Shown here piece after piece: positions 32,138-44,977 of a DNA stretch of 64,000 bases. The position numbers and the translations under genes are program-made. Below the pieces are notes generated by a model. The model was given only the letters and a program-made list of their open reading frames with translations. It made no database searches and was not told where the DNA came from. The stretch comes from Siphonodentalium dalli (lineage: Eukaryota > Mollusca > Scaphopoda > Gadilida > Siphonodentaliidae): the NCBI GenBank assembly GCA_032622095.1, contig CP136061.1, forward strand, positions 51,845,762 through 51,909,761. The letters run 5' to 3'. Each line of letters opens with the position of its first letter. Positions within the stretch are counted from its first letter, which is position 1.

Positions 32138-33851
32138 GGTTATCATTGTCTGTAGATATATAAACTGGAATCCGGGATGCGGCGACAGGGGTGTGGGGTT
32201 ATCATTGTCTGTATATATACATAAACTGGAATCCGGGATGGGGTGACATGGGTGTGGGGTTATCATTGTCTGTATATATATAAACTGGAATCCGGGATGT
32301 GGCGACAGGGGTGTGGGGTTATCATTGTCTGTAGATATATAAACTGGAATCCGGGATGCGGTGACAGGGGTGTGGGGTTATCATTGTATGTATATATATA
32401 AACTGGAATCCGGGATGCGGTGACTTGGGTGTGGGGTTATCATTGTATGTACATATATAAACTGGAATCCGGGATGCGGCGACAGGGGTTTGCGGTTATC
32501 ATTATTTGTAGATATATAAACTGGAATCCGGGATGTGACGACAGGGGTGTGGGGTTATCATTGTATGTGGATATATAACCTGGAATCCGGGATGCGGTGA
32601 CAGGGGTGTGGGGTTATCATTGTATGTAGATATATAAACTGGAATCCGGGATGTGGCGACAGGGGTGTGGGGTTATCATTGTCTGTATATATATAAACTG
32701 GAATCATGGATGCGGTGACAGGGGTGTGGGGTTATCATTGTATGTAGATATGACAGGGGTGTGGTGTTATAATTGTTTGTAGATATATAAACTGGAATCA
32801 TGGATGTGGCGACAGGGGTGTAGGGTTATCATTGTCTGTAGATATATAAACTGGAATCCGGGATGCGGTGATATGGGTGTGGTGTTATCATTGTATGTAG
32901 ATATATAAACTGGAATCTGGGATGCGGTGACAGGGGTGTGGGATTATCATTGTTTGTAGATATATAAACTAGAATCCGGGGTGTGGGGACAGGGGTGTTG
33001 GGTTACCATTGTCTGTAGATATATAAACTGGAAACCGGGATGTGGTGACAGGGTGTGGGGTTATCATGTTCTATAGATATATAAACTGGAATCCGGGATG
33101 CGGCGACAGGGGTGTGGGGTTATCATTGTTTGCAGATATATAAACTGGAATCCGGAATACGGCGACAGGGGTGTGGGGTTATCATTGTCTGTAGATATAT
33201 AAACTGGAATCCGGGATGTGGTGACAGGGGTGTGGGGTTACCATTGTCTGTAGATATATAAACTTTAATCCGGGATGCGGCGACATGGTTGCGGGTTGTA
33301 GATATATAAACTGGATTCCGGGATGCGTGACAGGGGTGTGGCGTTGTAGATATATAAACTGGAATCAGGAGTGCGGTGACAGGGGTGTGCGGTGTAGATA
33401 TATAAACTGGAATCCGGGATGCGGTGACAGGGGTGTGGGGTTGTATATATATAAACTGGAATCCGGGATGCGGTGACAGGGGTGTGGGGTTGTAGATATA
33501 TAAACTGGAATCCGGGATGCGGTGATAGGGGTGTGGGGTTGTAGATATATAAACTGGAATCCGGGATGCGGTGACAGTGGTGTGGGGTTGTAGATATATA
33601 CACTGGAATCCGGGATGCGGTGACAGTGGTGGCCTGGTGGGGTTGTATATATATAAACTGGAATCAGAGATGCGGTGGCAGGGGTGTGGGGTTGTAGATA
33701 TATAAACTGGATTCAGGGATGCGGTGATAGGGGTGTGGGTTTGTAGATATATAAACTTGAATCAGGAATGCAGTGACAGGGGTTTGGGGTTGTAGATATA
33801 TAACCTGGAATCCGGTATGCGATGACAGGGATGACATGGGTGTGGGGTTGT
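32138..33851. repeat. minisatellite that changes from 59-bp to 49-bp units
   Basis: Units contain gatatataaactggaatccg, ggatgcggtgacaggggtgt and ggggtt. From 32138 to about 33290 each unit also has atcattgtct, giving 59 bp (about 19 copies). From about 33290 to 33851 this 10-bp piece is missing, giving 49 bp (about 11 copies). The two blocks do not intermix. There are small deletions, for example near 32750. No gene. Confidence 0.96.
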
Positions 33852-34085
33852 CAAGTTATGCATGCCACGACATTAGTTGGAACTTTTACACCACATATAT
33901 GTTCAAATTGTTTGAATTTTCCAATCAGCTATTAATGGGAAATATGTTGCCTTTACACCGACATCAGCATGTATTTCTACTTTTGGTAAAAAGTTTAGTC
34001 AGAAATGGCTAACCTTACGGGGTGTGAGGAAAGTTGGAAAGTTTGAGGCACCAGTTGGAAAGTTCCAACCCAACATACAACATGG

Positions 34086-34143
34086 TAATTATAATGAAAA
34101 TGAATTTATGGACGGAGTCATGAATTCATTTTCATTATAATTA
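34086..34143. repeat. hairpin with 21-bp arms at the edge of a dispersed repeat
   Basis: taattataatgaaaatgaat and attcattttcattataatta are inverted around a loop of about 16 nt. The right arm begins the dispersed repeat at 34126. Confidence 0.85.
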
Positions 34144-34287
34144 GCTTGTTTTCATCGTTCATAGAGCACATGCGTGTATTTTTCACTAATCCATGGCTCA
34201 AATTCATTCATTTGTTTCAAATATTCCGTTGCGTATAAAAGGAGATGATCCCATAAATGACTTGATTTAGTGTACAGTACATTTAAC
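34126..34287. repeat. dispersed repeat, copy 1 (pair with 38976-39148)
   Basis: About 160 bp, from attcattttcattataatta through catcgttcatagagcac, gtataaaaggagatgatccc, and gatttagtgtacagtac to taacac. The second copy keeps the same order of phrases. Both end near tttaacacgaaa/tttaacacaaaa. Class unknown. Confidence 0.75.
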
Positions 34288-35169
34288 ACAAAAAACTAGC
34301 CGTGTAGACAGACAACATACAAGATTTCCAGAAGGGATACTAAGTCAGTTTGATACAAATTATATATTGTTGTGAAGATAATATATAATACCACATTTTT
34401 AGGGCAAAATTTGAACTCTCCGTCCTAGATAGCCATTTATTTTAACTAATAACTTCTAGATCAGTTTCTGCTGTTCGAAACTGGTTGAAAATTGTGACTT
34501 TATATTGTATTTGATATGTCAACTGATCATTGGAGCAATGAGATGTTCCATTCGTAGAGTCCCAGCCCCTTGCGATCGCTCAAAAAGTGGTGTGCAAGTG
34601 GAATGGAAGTTTGCTAACATGAATGTTAGGTCCGGTTCAGGGAGTGGCACCCCCCCCCCCAACGGGCACAATATAGCCACTTCCCTGACTGGAATATCAT
34701 TCAGTAATTCTAAAGGGGTAACTCTAGGCTAATGAATTGGGAATGTGTACACAGGCGTTCAGAATAGGACGAACATTACACAGAGTTATAATAGTCTGCC
34801 GGTAATTTGACCTTCTCCGCTGTGACCTTATTTCTACACTTTAAGTAACAAGAAAACTAAGATGCATGCATCAGGTCGGCCGTGAACTATCTACCATAGA
34901 ATTGTTGTAGCTATCGATTATACATTTTGGAACACCTGTCTGTATGTATGTGTGTATGCATGAATGCATGTGTGTATGTGTTATAGACTCTAACACTGCT
35001 CGACTGATCCGACTCGGATTTGGTATTTAACGTGTCAACTTGACCTCGCTCATAGGCATGTTTCTGGACCTTGACCGATCCGACTAAAAATGTGTGTGTA
35101 GGACTACTTCGATCCCGGGAGCAATATTGACGGGTCCAATTTCACGTGGGACCATGTTCTCGAACTTGC

Positions 35170-35545
35170 TGGTGTAGGCATGTTTCTGGACTATTTGGAC
35201 GGGTCAAATCTTGATCCCGACCTGACTTTGACATTCAAAAAGATCAATTCAAGGTCAAATCTGGTAAAACGAAGTATTTCAACGAAATATAATACCTACT
35301 GTTACTTTTGTCCCAGGAGTGTTTCGGGTGGGTCAAATTATGACCCTGACCTGATCTTGACATTCAAAATTGTCAATTCAAGGTCAAATCGGGTAAAGCC
35401 GGGCGGATTTCGACGGGTACTTTTGTCGTGACTTTTGTCCGGGGAGTGTTTTGGGCGGGTCAAATCGTGACCCGACATGACGTTCACCTTTAAAATGGTC
35501 AATTCAAGGTTAAATCGCGCAATTCTCCGAAAATCAGAGGGGAAC
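35170..35545. repeat. degenerate tandem repeat of about 130 bp with caaggtcaa motifs
   Basis: Three units start near 35186, 35319 and 35445. Each has gggtcaaat, gaccctgacctga or a variant, gacattcaaa and tcaattcaaggtcaaat. TCAAGGTCA and GGGTCA are sequences that nuclear receptors can bind. Here they come with the repeat and need not be functional. Confidence 0.75.
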
Positions 35546-35759
35546 ATCCCGGACGAAGTAGGGTCCACCAGCTACTATTATATATTTCTAGATTTAGTTA
35601 CAAACTAAATACCTGTATATTGTACAAAGAAATGTTTGACAAATATATCTGTATCAATATTACCATACGGGTCATTAAAATAGATACGACGAAACAAATT
35701 TTGAAGGGTGCATGGTATCAGGTAAATTTTATATTTCAAATGATGACAGGAATGCGGAA

Positions 35760-37127
35760 AGTTGAAGTACCTACGTAAAACTGGCTATCCGAATGAAGAG
35801 ATATACATGTATATAAAAACCAAAATAGAAGATGACTGCTGGCGACAATGTTTTCCAAAAATATTCAAAGCATTCGATAGCTCCCATCTAGTTGTCAGCC
35901 CGAAGATCAATATAAAGTGTGGTGACTATCAGATGAGGGATATGACTGTACAGTTGCTAAACAATTCAGTCACGCAAAAGAGGATCAAACAGTAAGATAC
36001 CAAATTGCTGCCTGTGGTAATGTTTTTTAACGAAATTCGGGAAAATTAGATTACTCTCCCCCTGGTTATCCAGAAGATCATTGTGGAATCTGGTGACGAT
36101 CGGACAAGGGGTGTCGTCTGTAGGATCAACCAAATTATTTAGCCATAAAAATAGTAAAATTCAAGATCACCGCTGGCAGTGATGTCTTCACAAGGACAGC
36201 TTGAGAACAAAACATGGCTCACATCTAGCGGTGACCCAAACTATCCACATGAGAAAAAGTTCTCCAATAAAAGCTGGCTGCAGGGTGCGCCAATTGATTC
36301 AAATTCGAAATTTAACAGGGTGTACTGCTTGTGGCCATGTTTTCCCCGCAAATTTGATAGACTGATGGACAAAACCACTGAATCCGTTGAATCAATATAC
36401 ATGTATACATGGATTAATGTATATGCATTGTTATACACAGTACTGGTATATAAAGGTACTGAAAATAACAATATTACTAGTATACACAAAATAAACCATA
36501 TATCATGGCTATGGGTTCTAATATCCGAATATGACAGCTGATAACTTGGTGTGAATTGAAGAGTGGTGGTGTCTCACGCATATCTAACCCTCCATGTTAG
36601 AAACATGCCATTAAATGTCATAAGTATAATCTAGCTTGAGGACAGAAGTTATCCATAAAAACCCCCCTTAATTCAACCAGGTCCTCGCGCGATGTATGGT
36701 CGATCACATGATGATCTAGGGGGGATTAGAATTGTTGTATAAAAACAGCACTGCATGTAAATATAAAATAAAATAGTGCTACATCTTATTACAGATTATT
36801 GCCATATATAATCAGTGACTATACAGACAGTCTGACAAAATAAAGTTTCAGTGACACTCTATCCGAAGAGGGGAATAATTCCATCTGTTACAGTCAATGG
36901 AGCAATTATGAATCTGGAAAGGTGAAATTTCTAAGTAATACTAGATATCGACATGACGCGATAACATATAACGTAAATGCAATATGGCCGCTGGCGACCA
37001 TTTTTTCCTATAAAATTTAAAAAATATTTGATAGCTCTCATCTGATAGATCAATATCAAGATAAATATGAAGTTTAGTGATGATCGGATGAGTGAAGTGG
37101 ACTGTGCTAAACGGTTTAGTAATGCTT
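35760..37127. repeat. three diverged copies of one interspersed repeat
   Basis: The phrases ctggcgaca/ccattttttcc, caaatttgatagac/cattcgatagctcccatct, and gaagatcaatat with ggtgacgatcgga recur at about 35836-35930, 36059-36110 with 36300-36370, and 36986-37090. They occur in the same order and orientation. Short frames across them (such as 36179-36541) do not match known proteins and I leave them uncalled. Confidence 0.55.
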
Positions 37128-37435
37128 AAAAAGATTTTTACCTTAATATGTTTATGTTCACTTTATAAACTTCACTGAGTCATCTTTGTCATGTATTGAG
37201 TTTGATATCTTTTGTTAACAGTTTATAAATCATGTATGTCTCATGTTTGTTATTTTAATTTATGTGTTTATTATCATTAAATAAAGTTGAATTCCTTAAA
37301 AAGATTCTTACCTCAATGTTTTTATGTTCACTTTATAAACTCCACTGAGTCATCTTTGTCATGTATTGAATTTGATATCTTTTGTTAACAGTTCATAAAT
37401 TATGTATGTCTCGTGTTCGTTATTATATTATATAC
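37128..37435. repeat. tandem duplication of a 170-bp unit
   Basis: aaaaagattcttacctcaat-type starts at 37128 and 37298. Both continue with tttatgttcactttataaac, actgagtcatctttgtcatg and gatatcttttgttaacagtt. The first unit ends with ttaaataaagttgaattcct, which looks like a retroelement 3' end with polyadenylation signal. Two successive 3' ends is one reading. The interval to 38218 holds no recognised gene. Confidence 0.85.
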
Positions 37436-38218
37436 ACTTTATAGTGTGTTTCAGAACGAAAACAAAATGAATAAAATCAACAAATTTGTAAATTTAAAAA
37501 CAATTCAAACGTTGTTGTATTCCATATCCCAGCCCGGACATATACACCAAATTTCAATAATATTCATTGAGAAACAACGGACCAAACGCCATATAACACC
37601 CCGTATGCATCTTTTATTCCGAGTTGGCCTTTCATTCCGAGTTGGCACGCGCCGATTGGGCGAGTTAGCCCTGGGGCGAGTACGCCGATTCCGACACCTT
37701 TTCTATTTGCAGCAGGTTAATTTAATTTACAAAGTTCCCCAATTGGTATCGTAAATAGAGCGACCTTATTTGACAGAGAATGCCTCTGTTATTGATTATA
37801 AAGTTGCTATACATTAAAAACGACAATTCACATGCTCGTTCAAGCGCAGTAGTCTATTTTCCCCATGTTAAAGGACATCCACAAATACTAAATAACGCTA
37901 ACTTACTGCCGAATGTTTTACACGACAACTGTTAACATATTTGGGCTAAATTCATCTGACGCGGTATTATTCCTCAAAATAAACAACAAAACCATCGTTA
38001 CTTGGAAATGTAGTTTGGGCTAACATTTACATAAATCCTCCACATCATTATTCCGACACACACGTCAGATGAAAAACTCACATGAAGTAACCGGCCAAAT
38101 TGGCCGAAATAAGAATGTTTACAATCAATATGAGGGAGTAACTTGCTAGTAACTTATCAGTGCAGTTTCCACCCGTTAGAGGGACCCAGTGCACTCGTAG
38201 TGGGTAAATATACAAAAG

Positions 38219-38688
38219 ATATGTGACCCGCCATATCAAATCCAGTCGTAAGTCGGGATTTTTTTTACCCTGTGCCAATGCATTCTCTTATATATGCGAG
38301 TCGACCATAGGTCGCCTCGCGTATATAAGAGAATGCATTGTCCTAACAATTTTTTATCATTTTATTTTTAAATAAATGTTTCTTACAATATTTAGGACAT
38401 AAAATAAAAAAAACATCCAATACCCTGCAGGGAGCCCCACACATATATAGAAGCATGTAGAAGAGTGTCGTCTGCTCATGTTTGTCTGGGGCTCTGTATG
38501 GGTGAAATTATAAAATTGTTAAAGAATACAAGAAAAAATTATTAAAATTGTAAAAAATTGTTAGGCCAATGCATTCTCTTATATATGCGAGGCGACCTAT
38601 GGTCGACTCGCATATATAAGAGAATGCATTGGCACAGGGTAAAAAAAATCCCGACTTACGACTGGATTTGATATGGCGGGTCACATAT
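38219..38688. mobile_element. double-hairpin foldback element, copy with long arms
   Basis: Arms of about 120 bp (38219-38340 and 38569-38688) are reverse complements. Each arm carries a 67-bp self-complementary block: ccaatgcattctcttatata tgcgag, then cgacc-ata-ggtcg, then the complement. Outside the hairpins the arms also match (atatgtgacccgccatatca, gtaagtcgggatttttttta). The interior of about 230 bp is A/T-rich with ttgttaaagaat-like phrases. There is no coding frame. The same hairpins occur at 48232-48460 and 49733-50226. Confidence 0.9.
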
Positions 38689-38975
38689 ATAAGTTTGTAA
38701 AAACATCATCTCAACTAATGAGAACATGGGTAGAGGATAGATACACTTTGTTCTTACTACTATATTAATTATTGAAAGTTACCCAATAACGAAATTTCGC
38801 GCTTTGGAACCATTGTTATGAAAACAAAACTGTTACAGTTAATTATTATCAAACATCGCTAATCGTATAGAAAGGCGAAATATTTAGTCTGAGTATTATT
38901 TTCGGAATATTTGCCAATGCTTTAACATTTTCCAAAGTTTACTGTCAAATTTTGATACAACTTTGGTTTTACAAC

Positions 38976-39148
38976 TCATTTTTATTATAATGTTGTTTGC
39001 ATCGCTCATTGAGCACTTGAATGTATTTTGTACCAATCTATAGCTCAAATCCATTCATGTGTTGCACATATTCTGTTGAGTATAAAATGAGGTGATCCCA
39101 TAAATAGCTGGATTTAGTGTATATACAGTACCCCTTTAACACGAAACT
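38976..39148. repeat. dispersed repeat, copy 2 (pair with 34126-34287)
   Basis: Shows actcatttttattataatg, catcgctcattgagcac, gtataaaatgaggtgatccc, gatttagtgtatatacagta and tttaacacgaaa in the same order as copy 1. Confidence 0.75.
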
Positions 39149-39310
39149 GTTTTAAAACTTCACGCACTCCTTTATCTTTGTTTTGGTCATCAAACGTATG
39201 TAATACCATTATACTTAGACAGCTTTAGATTTTCTAGATCGTGTACATGTGCATTTTCGACGAGACAGTGGATTAAAAGATTCAATCGGCACAAACGAAA
39301 CACTCTCAAA

Positions 39311-39475
39311 TGTGGGGGTGGGTCTGACAAATGTATCAGGGTGGGGGTGGGTCTGACAAATGTATCAGAGTGGGGGTCTGACAAATGTATCAGGGTGGGG
39401 GTGGGTCTGACAAATGTATCAGGATGGAGGGGGTCTGACAATTTTTTCAGGGTGGGGTGAGTCTAACAAAACAAT
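39311..39475. repeat. G-rich minisatellite (23-29 bp units, 5-6 copies)
   Basis: Units read gggtgggggtggg followed by tctgacaaatgtatca. Three close G-runs per unit on the plus strand could form G-quadruplexes. Units lose part of the G block in some copies. Sequence from 39476 to 41960 has no recognised gene; it includes a T/A-rich region and a run of about 12 G at 40562-40573. Confidence 0.9.
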
Positions 39476-41964
39476 ATGTACACAGGCCGGGTGGGTGGGT
39501 GGTCGGGAGCTCAGAATTTTTTTATTTTTTTTTCTGGTGCTTGCAAATTTTTTCCTAATGAGTTTTTCAAAATTATAGACAAACACTGAGACTGTTCTAA
39601 TGTCCAGTAGCCTAAATAACACTATTTTGGTACATGTAGGAGGTTCAATATATAAGGTTGCAATGCTATGGTGCTTTTATTTGCCTTAGATTAAACGGAT
39701 GTCTCAAGTCCATATATAACATCATGGTCAATAAATCTTGAGGGAATAATTTATAATTAACTGGAGAAATATATAGCAAAAAAATATATTACAATATATA
39801 TAACTTATTATGTTAATATATAATGAACATGATATCAGTTGTCCTGAGATAATTTTTGTTTTTATTTATCGTTTTTGTTACACAATTCATTCAAACATTT
39901 ACATAAAGTGTATATAAATATATATTTTTTCAACAATTGAGTTGAGTCACAGCAGCCCAATGTACTGAGATAACTCTATGCGCTCCACTAAATAATGGCC
40001 CTATTTATGCAGATCGTGTATATGATAAGTGTGCCACTGCTAATGCCATTAGTGATCTGAAGCCAGATATAATCAAGAAGTTTTCAATAGCAGCAGAGAA
40101 GAATACTCTGTCTAAATATCCACCCATTTGACCATCAAAATAGGGGTGGTCAAATACACGCATATGTACAAAATATTTTCTTCACAACCGCAGGATAGTC
40201 TTAATCCGAAACTAGTAGACCTTTTATCTGTTGCTGGTGTTCTTCTCTAGATTACATTCGCAGGCTACATATATTTTATGAGAACAATTGTTACTAGCGC
40301 TCGAGATCATCAAAGGAGTACCACTCAAGTGAGTCAGACCTTTGAATAAAAGATTAATTGCAAAAGTCAAATATGTGTCAAGCTACACGGTTAACAGAGA
40401 AATAACTTTATCTGCATAAAATATTCTACCACTCAGAGATATACATTAGTTAGCATAAAGGGTGATGACTAAACAGTTTCAATTGTCAATTTATTATTTT
40501 AAAAAATACATCTAAGTGTACAAATTTGTCGGAGGAAAACAATATTTGTTTGCTCGCTCGTAGGGGGGGGGGGTGCATGGTGGGTCCCTGGTTGGGTGGA
40601 ATTTTTATTTTCAGCCATGTGTACGGAATTTTTTGAAGTCACCCCCACCCTAAATTTATCGGAAAATATTTATAAAAACACAACCACGTATTTTCTGTGC
40701 TATACCGACGAATTCGTTCATAAATCGTCTGCGTAAATATGTTTTGAGATACTTTGTACCAAATTATGTATATAACATTTTGGGGTTCGAACGAGACATG
40801 TCCGTTTAAGCAGGACAAACCGACATCATTGCACTTTAGCAGGACCACTTTATCAGCGTTGATATGGATGCATACCGGAACAAACGCACGCGTTTTCGCT
40901 ATGAATATTTGATAACGCAATCTACATTATAAGGATAGCATGTTAACAACGCTCTCAGTGGCTAAATTATTCATCAAAAAGAAACCCATTTCCGACTGTT
41001 TCTTCAGCCGAAACCAACGTTCCCATGGGAATCACAGTGGTAATCAACTGATGCTTTACGCGAAAACCTGTATCAATATACCCACACAGGTATACAATCT
41101 ACTGGACATATTGCTCACTGATGTGGAATTTTGCGTTGGATTTTCGGCTCGTTTCCGCCACATACATGCCGACATCTCGTTCATTATGTGAGTATGTAAA
41201 TATATTGCAAACATAAAATCCTTCGTTGGTCGTATCGTTGAACTGAATAACATTGAAAACAAACAACAGTGCCGGCAATCTATTTCTCAGTTATAGTACA
41301 TATCGGATGATATCCCTTAGTAGTGTACTTCACTGTAGGTGAAGGAGCCAACTCGAAATTGCACGATTAAACGGACACGGCTCATGCCAACCTCCAATTT
41401 GTTTTCCTACGTAATTTGGAGCGACGGATACGATAGGTCGATAAATAAAAGAACTATTGATATGCCGGCTGCATATGCTCTCTGAAAAAACACTGTCTTG
41501 CCAAAGTCACAGCAATTTTTCAGCAGTTTTAAACTTTTCGCCATAAGTCTGACAAACGCTCTTTATTGCTACCATATCAGGAATAGACTACCACGGAACG
41601 CTCTTTTCTGTTCCATGTTGTGCAAATGGCTGTTTTGTGTTTGGGATCCAAACACCGTATTCGAGGTTGTATTTATCATTACTTCATTGGGCCTTTTTGG
41701 GGTTGCGTAATGCTCATGGAAAGGTAGTTCAGATATGTATCGACCTATTTCTATACTGAGAAAAATTAAAAAGCGAATGATATTATGTGTATTTTGGAGC
41801 GCAAACCGCCATCTGGCTTTAAGTTATAGTGTTACCGATTTTACTTTGCGTACCTTACAATTATGGAATTTGACCCGGTATTTAATTCAATGTCTTTTGC
41901 GACATTGGCTAAAAACAAGTAAACAAAATTTCAACATCGAGCTGGCACACCATAATGCGACGTA

Positions 41965-42050
41965 TATTACCGAAGAACAAGTATTACGAAATCAATATAT
42001 TCCCTGCCTTGTTTGTTCAATGTTATAAGGTTCCCTTTCATACCGTTTTA
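41965..42050. repeat. unexpanded copy of the repeat at 42636
   Basis: gaacaagtattacgaaatca, atattccctgccttgtttgt, then tcaatgttataaggttccct and ttcatac. The same flanks occur at 42636-42812, around a tandem expansion. Confidence 0.85.
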
Positions 42051-42635
42051 TAGGTTAACCAATACAGGTAAGTGGGTGCCTGACAAGGTAACACATCTGC
42101 CCGGGTCAACGAAAATCACACCTAGCCCTCCGGAATGACAATAACAAGTCAGAATGGAGCACTGGCTGACGGACCTTACGACCTTTCCGTTTGTCAACAT
42201 ATTAGAGTGAAAGAAATATTAGCTTACAACCTATCCGTCATATAATTTCCCCACACAATGAAGGTGGTGCACAAATGTATGGATGTCAAAAGAAAGGGGA
42301 GGTTGTCTGCTAGGCATATTAAAGAAGATTCGAGGCTAAATGTGATGATGACCAAGGTCCCAATTTCTCGCAGACAAATTGCTCCTCGTTCTGATGACAT
42401 GGATTTTGGGGTGGAAGCTGGACCCTGGAGCGATTTATTATAATTTTGAAAATAGTTTTAGAACGTACCTCGCAAAAACAAGATTCATTTAATGCCAAAG
42501 GTAGAATTTCTAAAAAATTTGAAATTGCTCCCAATGAGTTAAAAAGATGCCAAAATATTTTGATAAGACCATCATCATGTGCAGATTGCTGACTATATGC
42601 CATGCTAAGCACATGTCGCATTACGTTTCGACTCG

Positions 42636-42812
42636 TGAACAAGTATTACGAACACAATATATTCCCTGCCTTGTTTGTTATATTCCCTGCCTTGTTTGTT
42701 ATATTCCCTGCCTTGTTTGTTATATTTCCTGCCTTGTTTGTTATATTCCCTGCCTTGTTTGTTATATTCCATGCCTTGTTTGTTCAATGTTATAAGGTTC
42801 CCTTTCATAACG
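42636..42812. repeat. 21-bp tandem repeat, 6 copies
   Basis: ttccctgccttgtttgttat plus a is repeated six times, with one c-to-t and one c-to-a change. The flanks match 41965-42050, where the unit is single. As 21 is a multiple of 3 and the unit lacks stops in several frames, long frames arise on both strands. I do not consider these real genes. Confidence 0.93.
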
Positions 42813-43058
42813 GATCAGTACATCAAACAGTTTCCAAGTTGTGTACTGGTGGAATAGGATCACTACGTGTGCCCCCCCAGCGTACAGCTTCTGGCATGAT
42901 CTGTTATCTTGGGTCAAAATCCCGTGACGTTCTGGATTCTGGTATTGTGTAATCGTATGCTTTAGTGAACTCAGTCGTGAGTTAACACGCGTTATAGAGT
43001 TGAGAAAATATTTACACTATTTACATATAATGCTGTAGAATCACCAGCGGACTAATGA

Positions 43059-43640
43059 TCATTATCATCATCGTCGTCGTCGTCATAATGATCACCATTT
43101 TCATTATCATCATTATAATCAGCATCAGCTGGTCATCATCATCGTCACCAAATCCTCCTCAACATCATCATCACCATCTTCATCATCATCATCATCGTCA
43201 TCGTCGTCGTCTTAATTATCATCATCATGGTAATCCTCATCGTCTCACCACCACCATCATCAGTATCATTATTAACGTCATCATCATCATCATCATTATA
43301 ATCATCATGAGCACGGTCATAATCATCGTCATCAACATCGTCGTCACACCATTATCGTCATCATTATTATCGTCGTCGTCATCATCATCATCGTCATCAC
43401 CCTCATCATAATCATCATAATCATCAGCAGCGTGGTCATCACCATCGTCGTCACACCATCATCATCGTCTTCGTCGTATCACCACCACCACCATCATCAT
43501 TAACAGCAATATCATTACCATCGTCATCATAATCATCATTATCACCATAATCGTCATCAGCATGATGATGATCATCATAATCATCATCAGCGTGATCATC
43601 GTCATCAACATCGTCATATCAACATCATCATCATCCGTAC
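43059..43640. repeat. long ATC/GTC trinucleotide microsatellite
   Basis: About 580 bp of imperfect atc/gtc/acc repeats, turning to gat near 43562. It gives spurious Ile/Ser/His/Met frames. No gene between 42813 and 43900. Confidence 0.96.
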
Positions 43641-43906
43641 ATGGCATTCATTATAAGTGAGGGTATCTTTACTTTCGGCGAGATATATATTCTTTCCTTG
43701 CAACATATCCTCGCACAAATACGCATATAATCAACCTATAGTGTGAAACATGTACATAATGTGATTATTTAATTCTTAAATAAGCAGATAATGGACTCAT
43801 ATCCGTTATTCCGTGTTATGGATCGGGCCACAGTAAAAACACATGCTAAAAGGCGTACATCTGAACAACCGTGAGTTGGCTTATTTGTGTCATTGCCGCC
43901 ACATAA

Positions 43907-44977
43907 TAGCAACCACCACAGCGCCGCAGGCGTTGTGTTGCTTTTCAAGTTTAGGCGTGAATGACGTCATTAATTTTTACAATACCATGAAACAGAATTT
44001 CGACGCGATGAAAATCCCGACAAGAAAAATAGGTTAAAAATCACGTGACTTCCGCCCCGCTTTTGCATAGCATCCTGGGAACAATAATATCAAATTGTGA
44101 AATCACGGAATCGGAAGTTGACCAAGTGGGATGGTTATGAAATTAACAACTTCAGTTTTTCTGAACAATTCCTATGTTATGTAGGCTTATGAATTAGTTT
44201 CATTTTGACCATTTTCGTTGGTTAGCTGACCGAAAAATAGCGAAGACGTCATGACATGGTACATGGCGTCATTTACGTCAGTTTTGTGGGCCAGAATCCA
44301 GACACATCTGGTCTTTACCGGAAACACCGATTTCACATCACTAGACTAAACGCAATTATATATATACAAAATGGCCAAAGGACATTTTATATACAATATG
44401 CACACAATAAATATGGGATCCCTCCCTACAAACGTGTTGTTTGTTTGTTTGTTTGGTTTTCATTGTTCCTTTTTTGTTTGTTCTTCTTTTAAAACTAGTG
44501 AGTGCATATAAGATTATATTCTTCATCATGTTTTCAAATGTCATTTTGACTATCAGTTTGAATTTTTGACCATGCAATGAGCTAATTCAGCTGCCTTCCA
44601 CAATATATACACTTAAATGTAATTAAAAGACTTCTCTAAAGACCATTTTCTAGAACAATACAGACTGGATTCAAACGGGAGATGTTTTCTATTGACAAGA
44701 GCTAGCTAGCTAGCGCATGAAACTGTTCGCGCGAAAGATTTCCCCAGTGATATTTTGGGATATAGCGACCATGTAAACATTTATATACGTGGTGGCAGGG
44801 TGGTTGTACTGTAGTGTTCCGCGGAATCCGCCACTCCAACTTTGGTGAAAGTATTCAACATTTGAAATACCATGACTGACACAGCCACAGTTGGAAACTA
44901 CGTATATAGATGGAAATTGTTGTGATAGTTTGATGTATTTGGGTGGTTGCTCCACTACGTGTCACGTGCGATCATAT
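43907..44977. repeat. 1.07-kb tandem duplication, copy 1
   Basis: From tagcaaccaccacagcgccg to gtgtcacgtgcgatcatatta. It is repeated directly at 44978 with high identity (for example ggcgtgaatgacgtcattaa, ccaaaggacattttatatac, cgctcgcgcgaaag-type phrases). The start has a GC-rich hairpin (agcaac...gcgccgcaggcgc...gttgct). It contains no known protein. It may be a repeated non-autonomous element of unknown class. Confidence 0.85.

Noticed and set aside
32015-33603. Minus-strand frames with repeated CHRIPDSSLYIY
   Set aside because: They arise from the minisatellite units; interruptions and unit-length changes break the frame repeatedly.
35180-35431. Plus-strand frame with repeated DLTLTFK / DLILTFK
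   Set aside because: It is the translation of the 130-bp tandem repeat and has no further support.
36179-36541. 120-codon frame as a gene
   Set aside because: It overlaps a repeat found two more times nearby and shows no conserved domain.
43055-43647. Ile/Ser/His-rich frames on both strands
   Set aside because: Same cause: imperfect ATC/GTC microsatellite.
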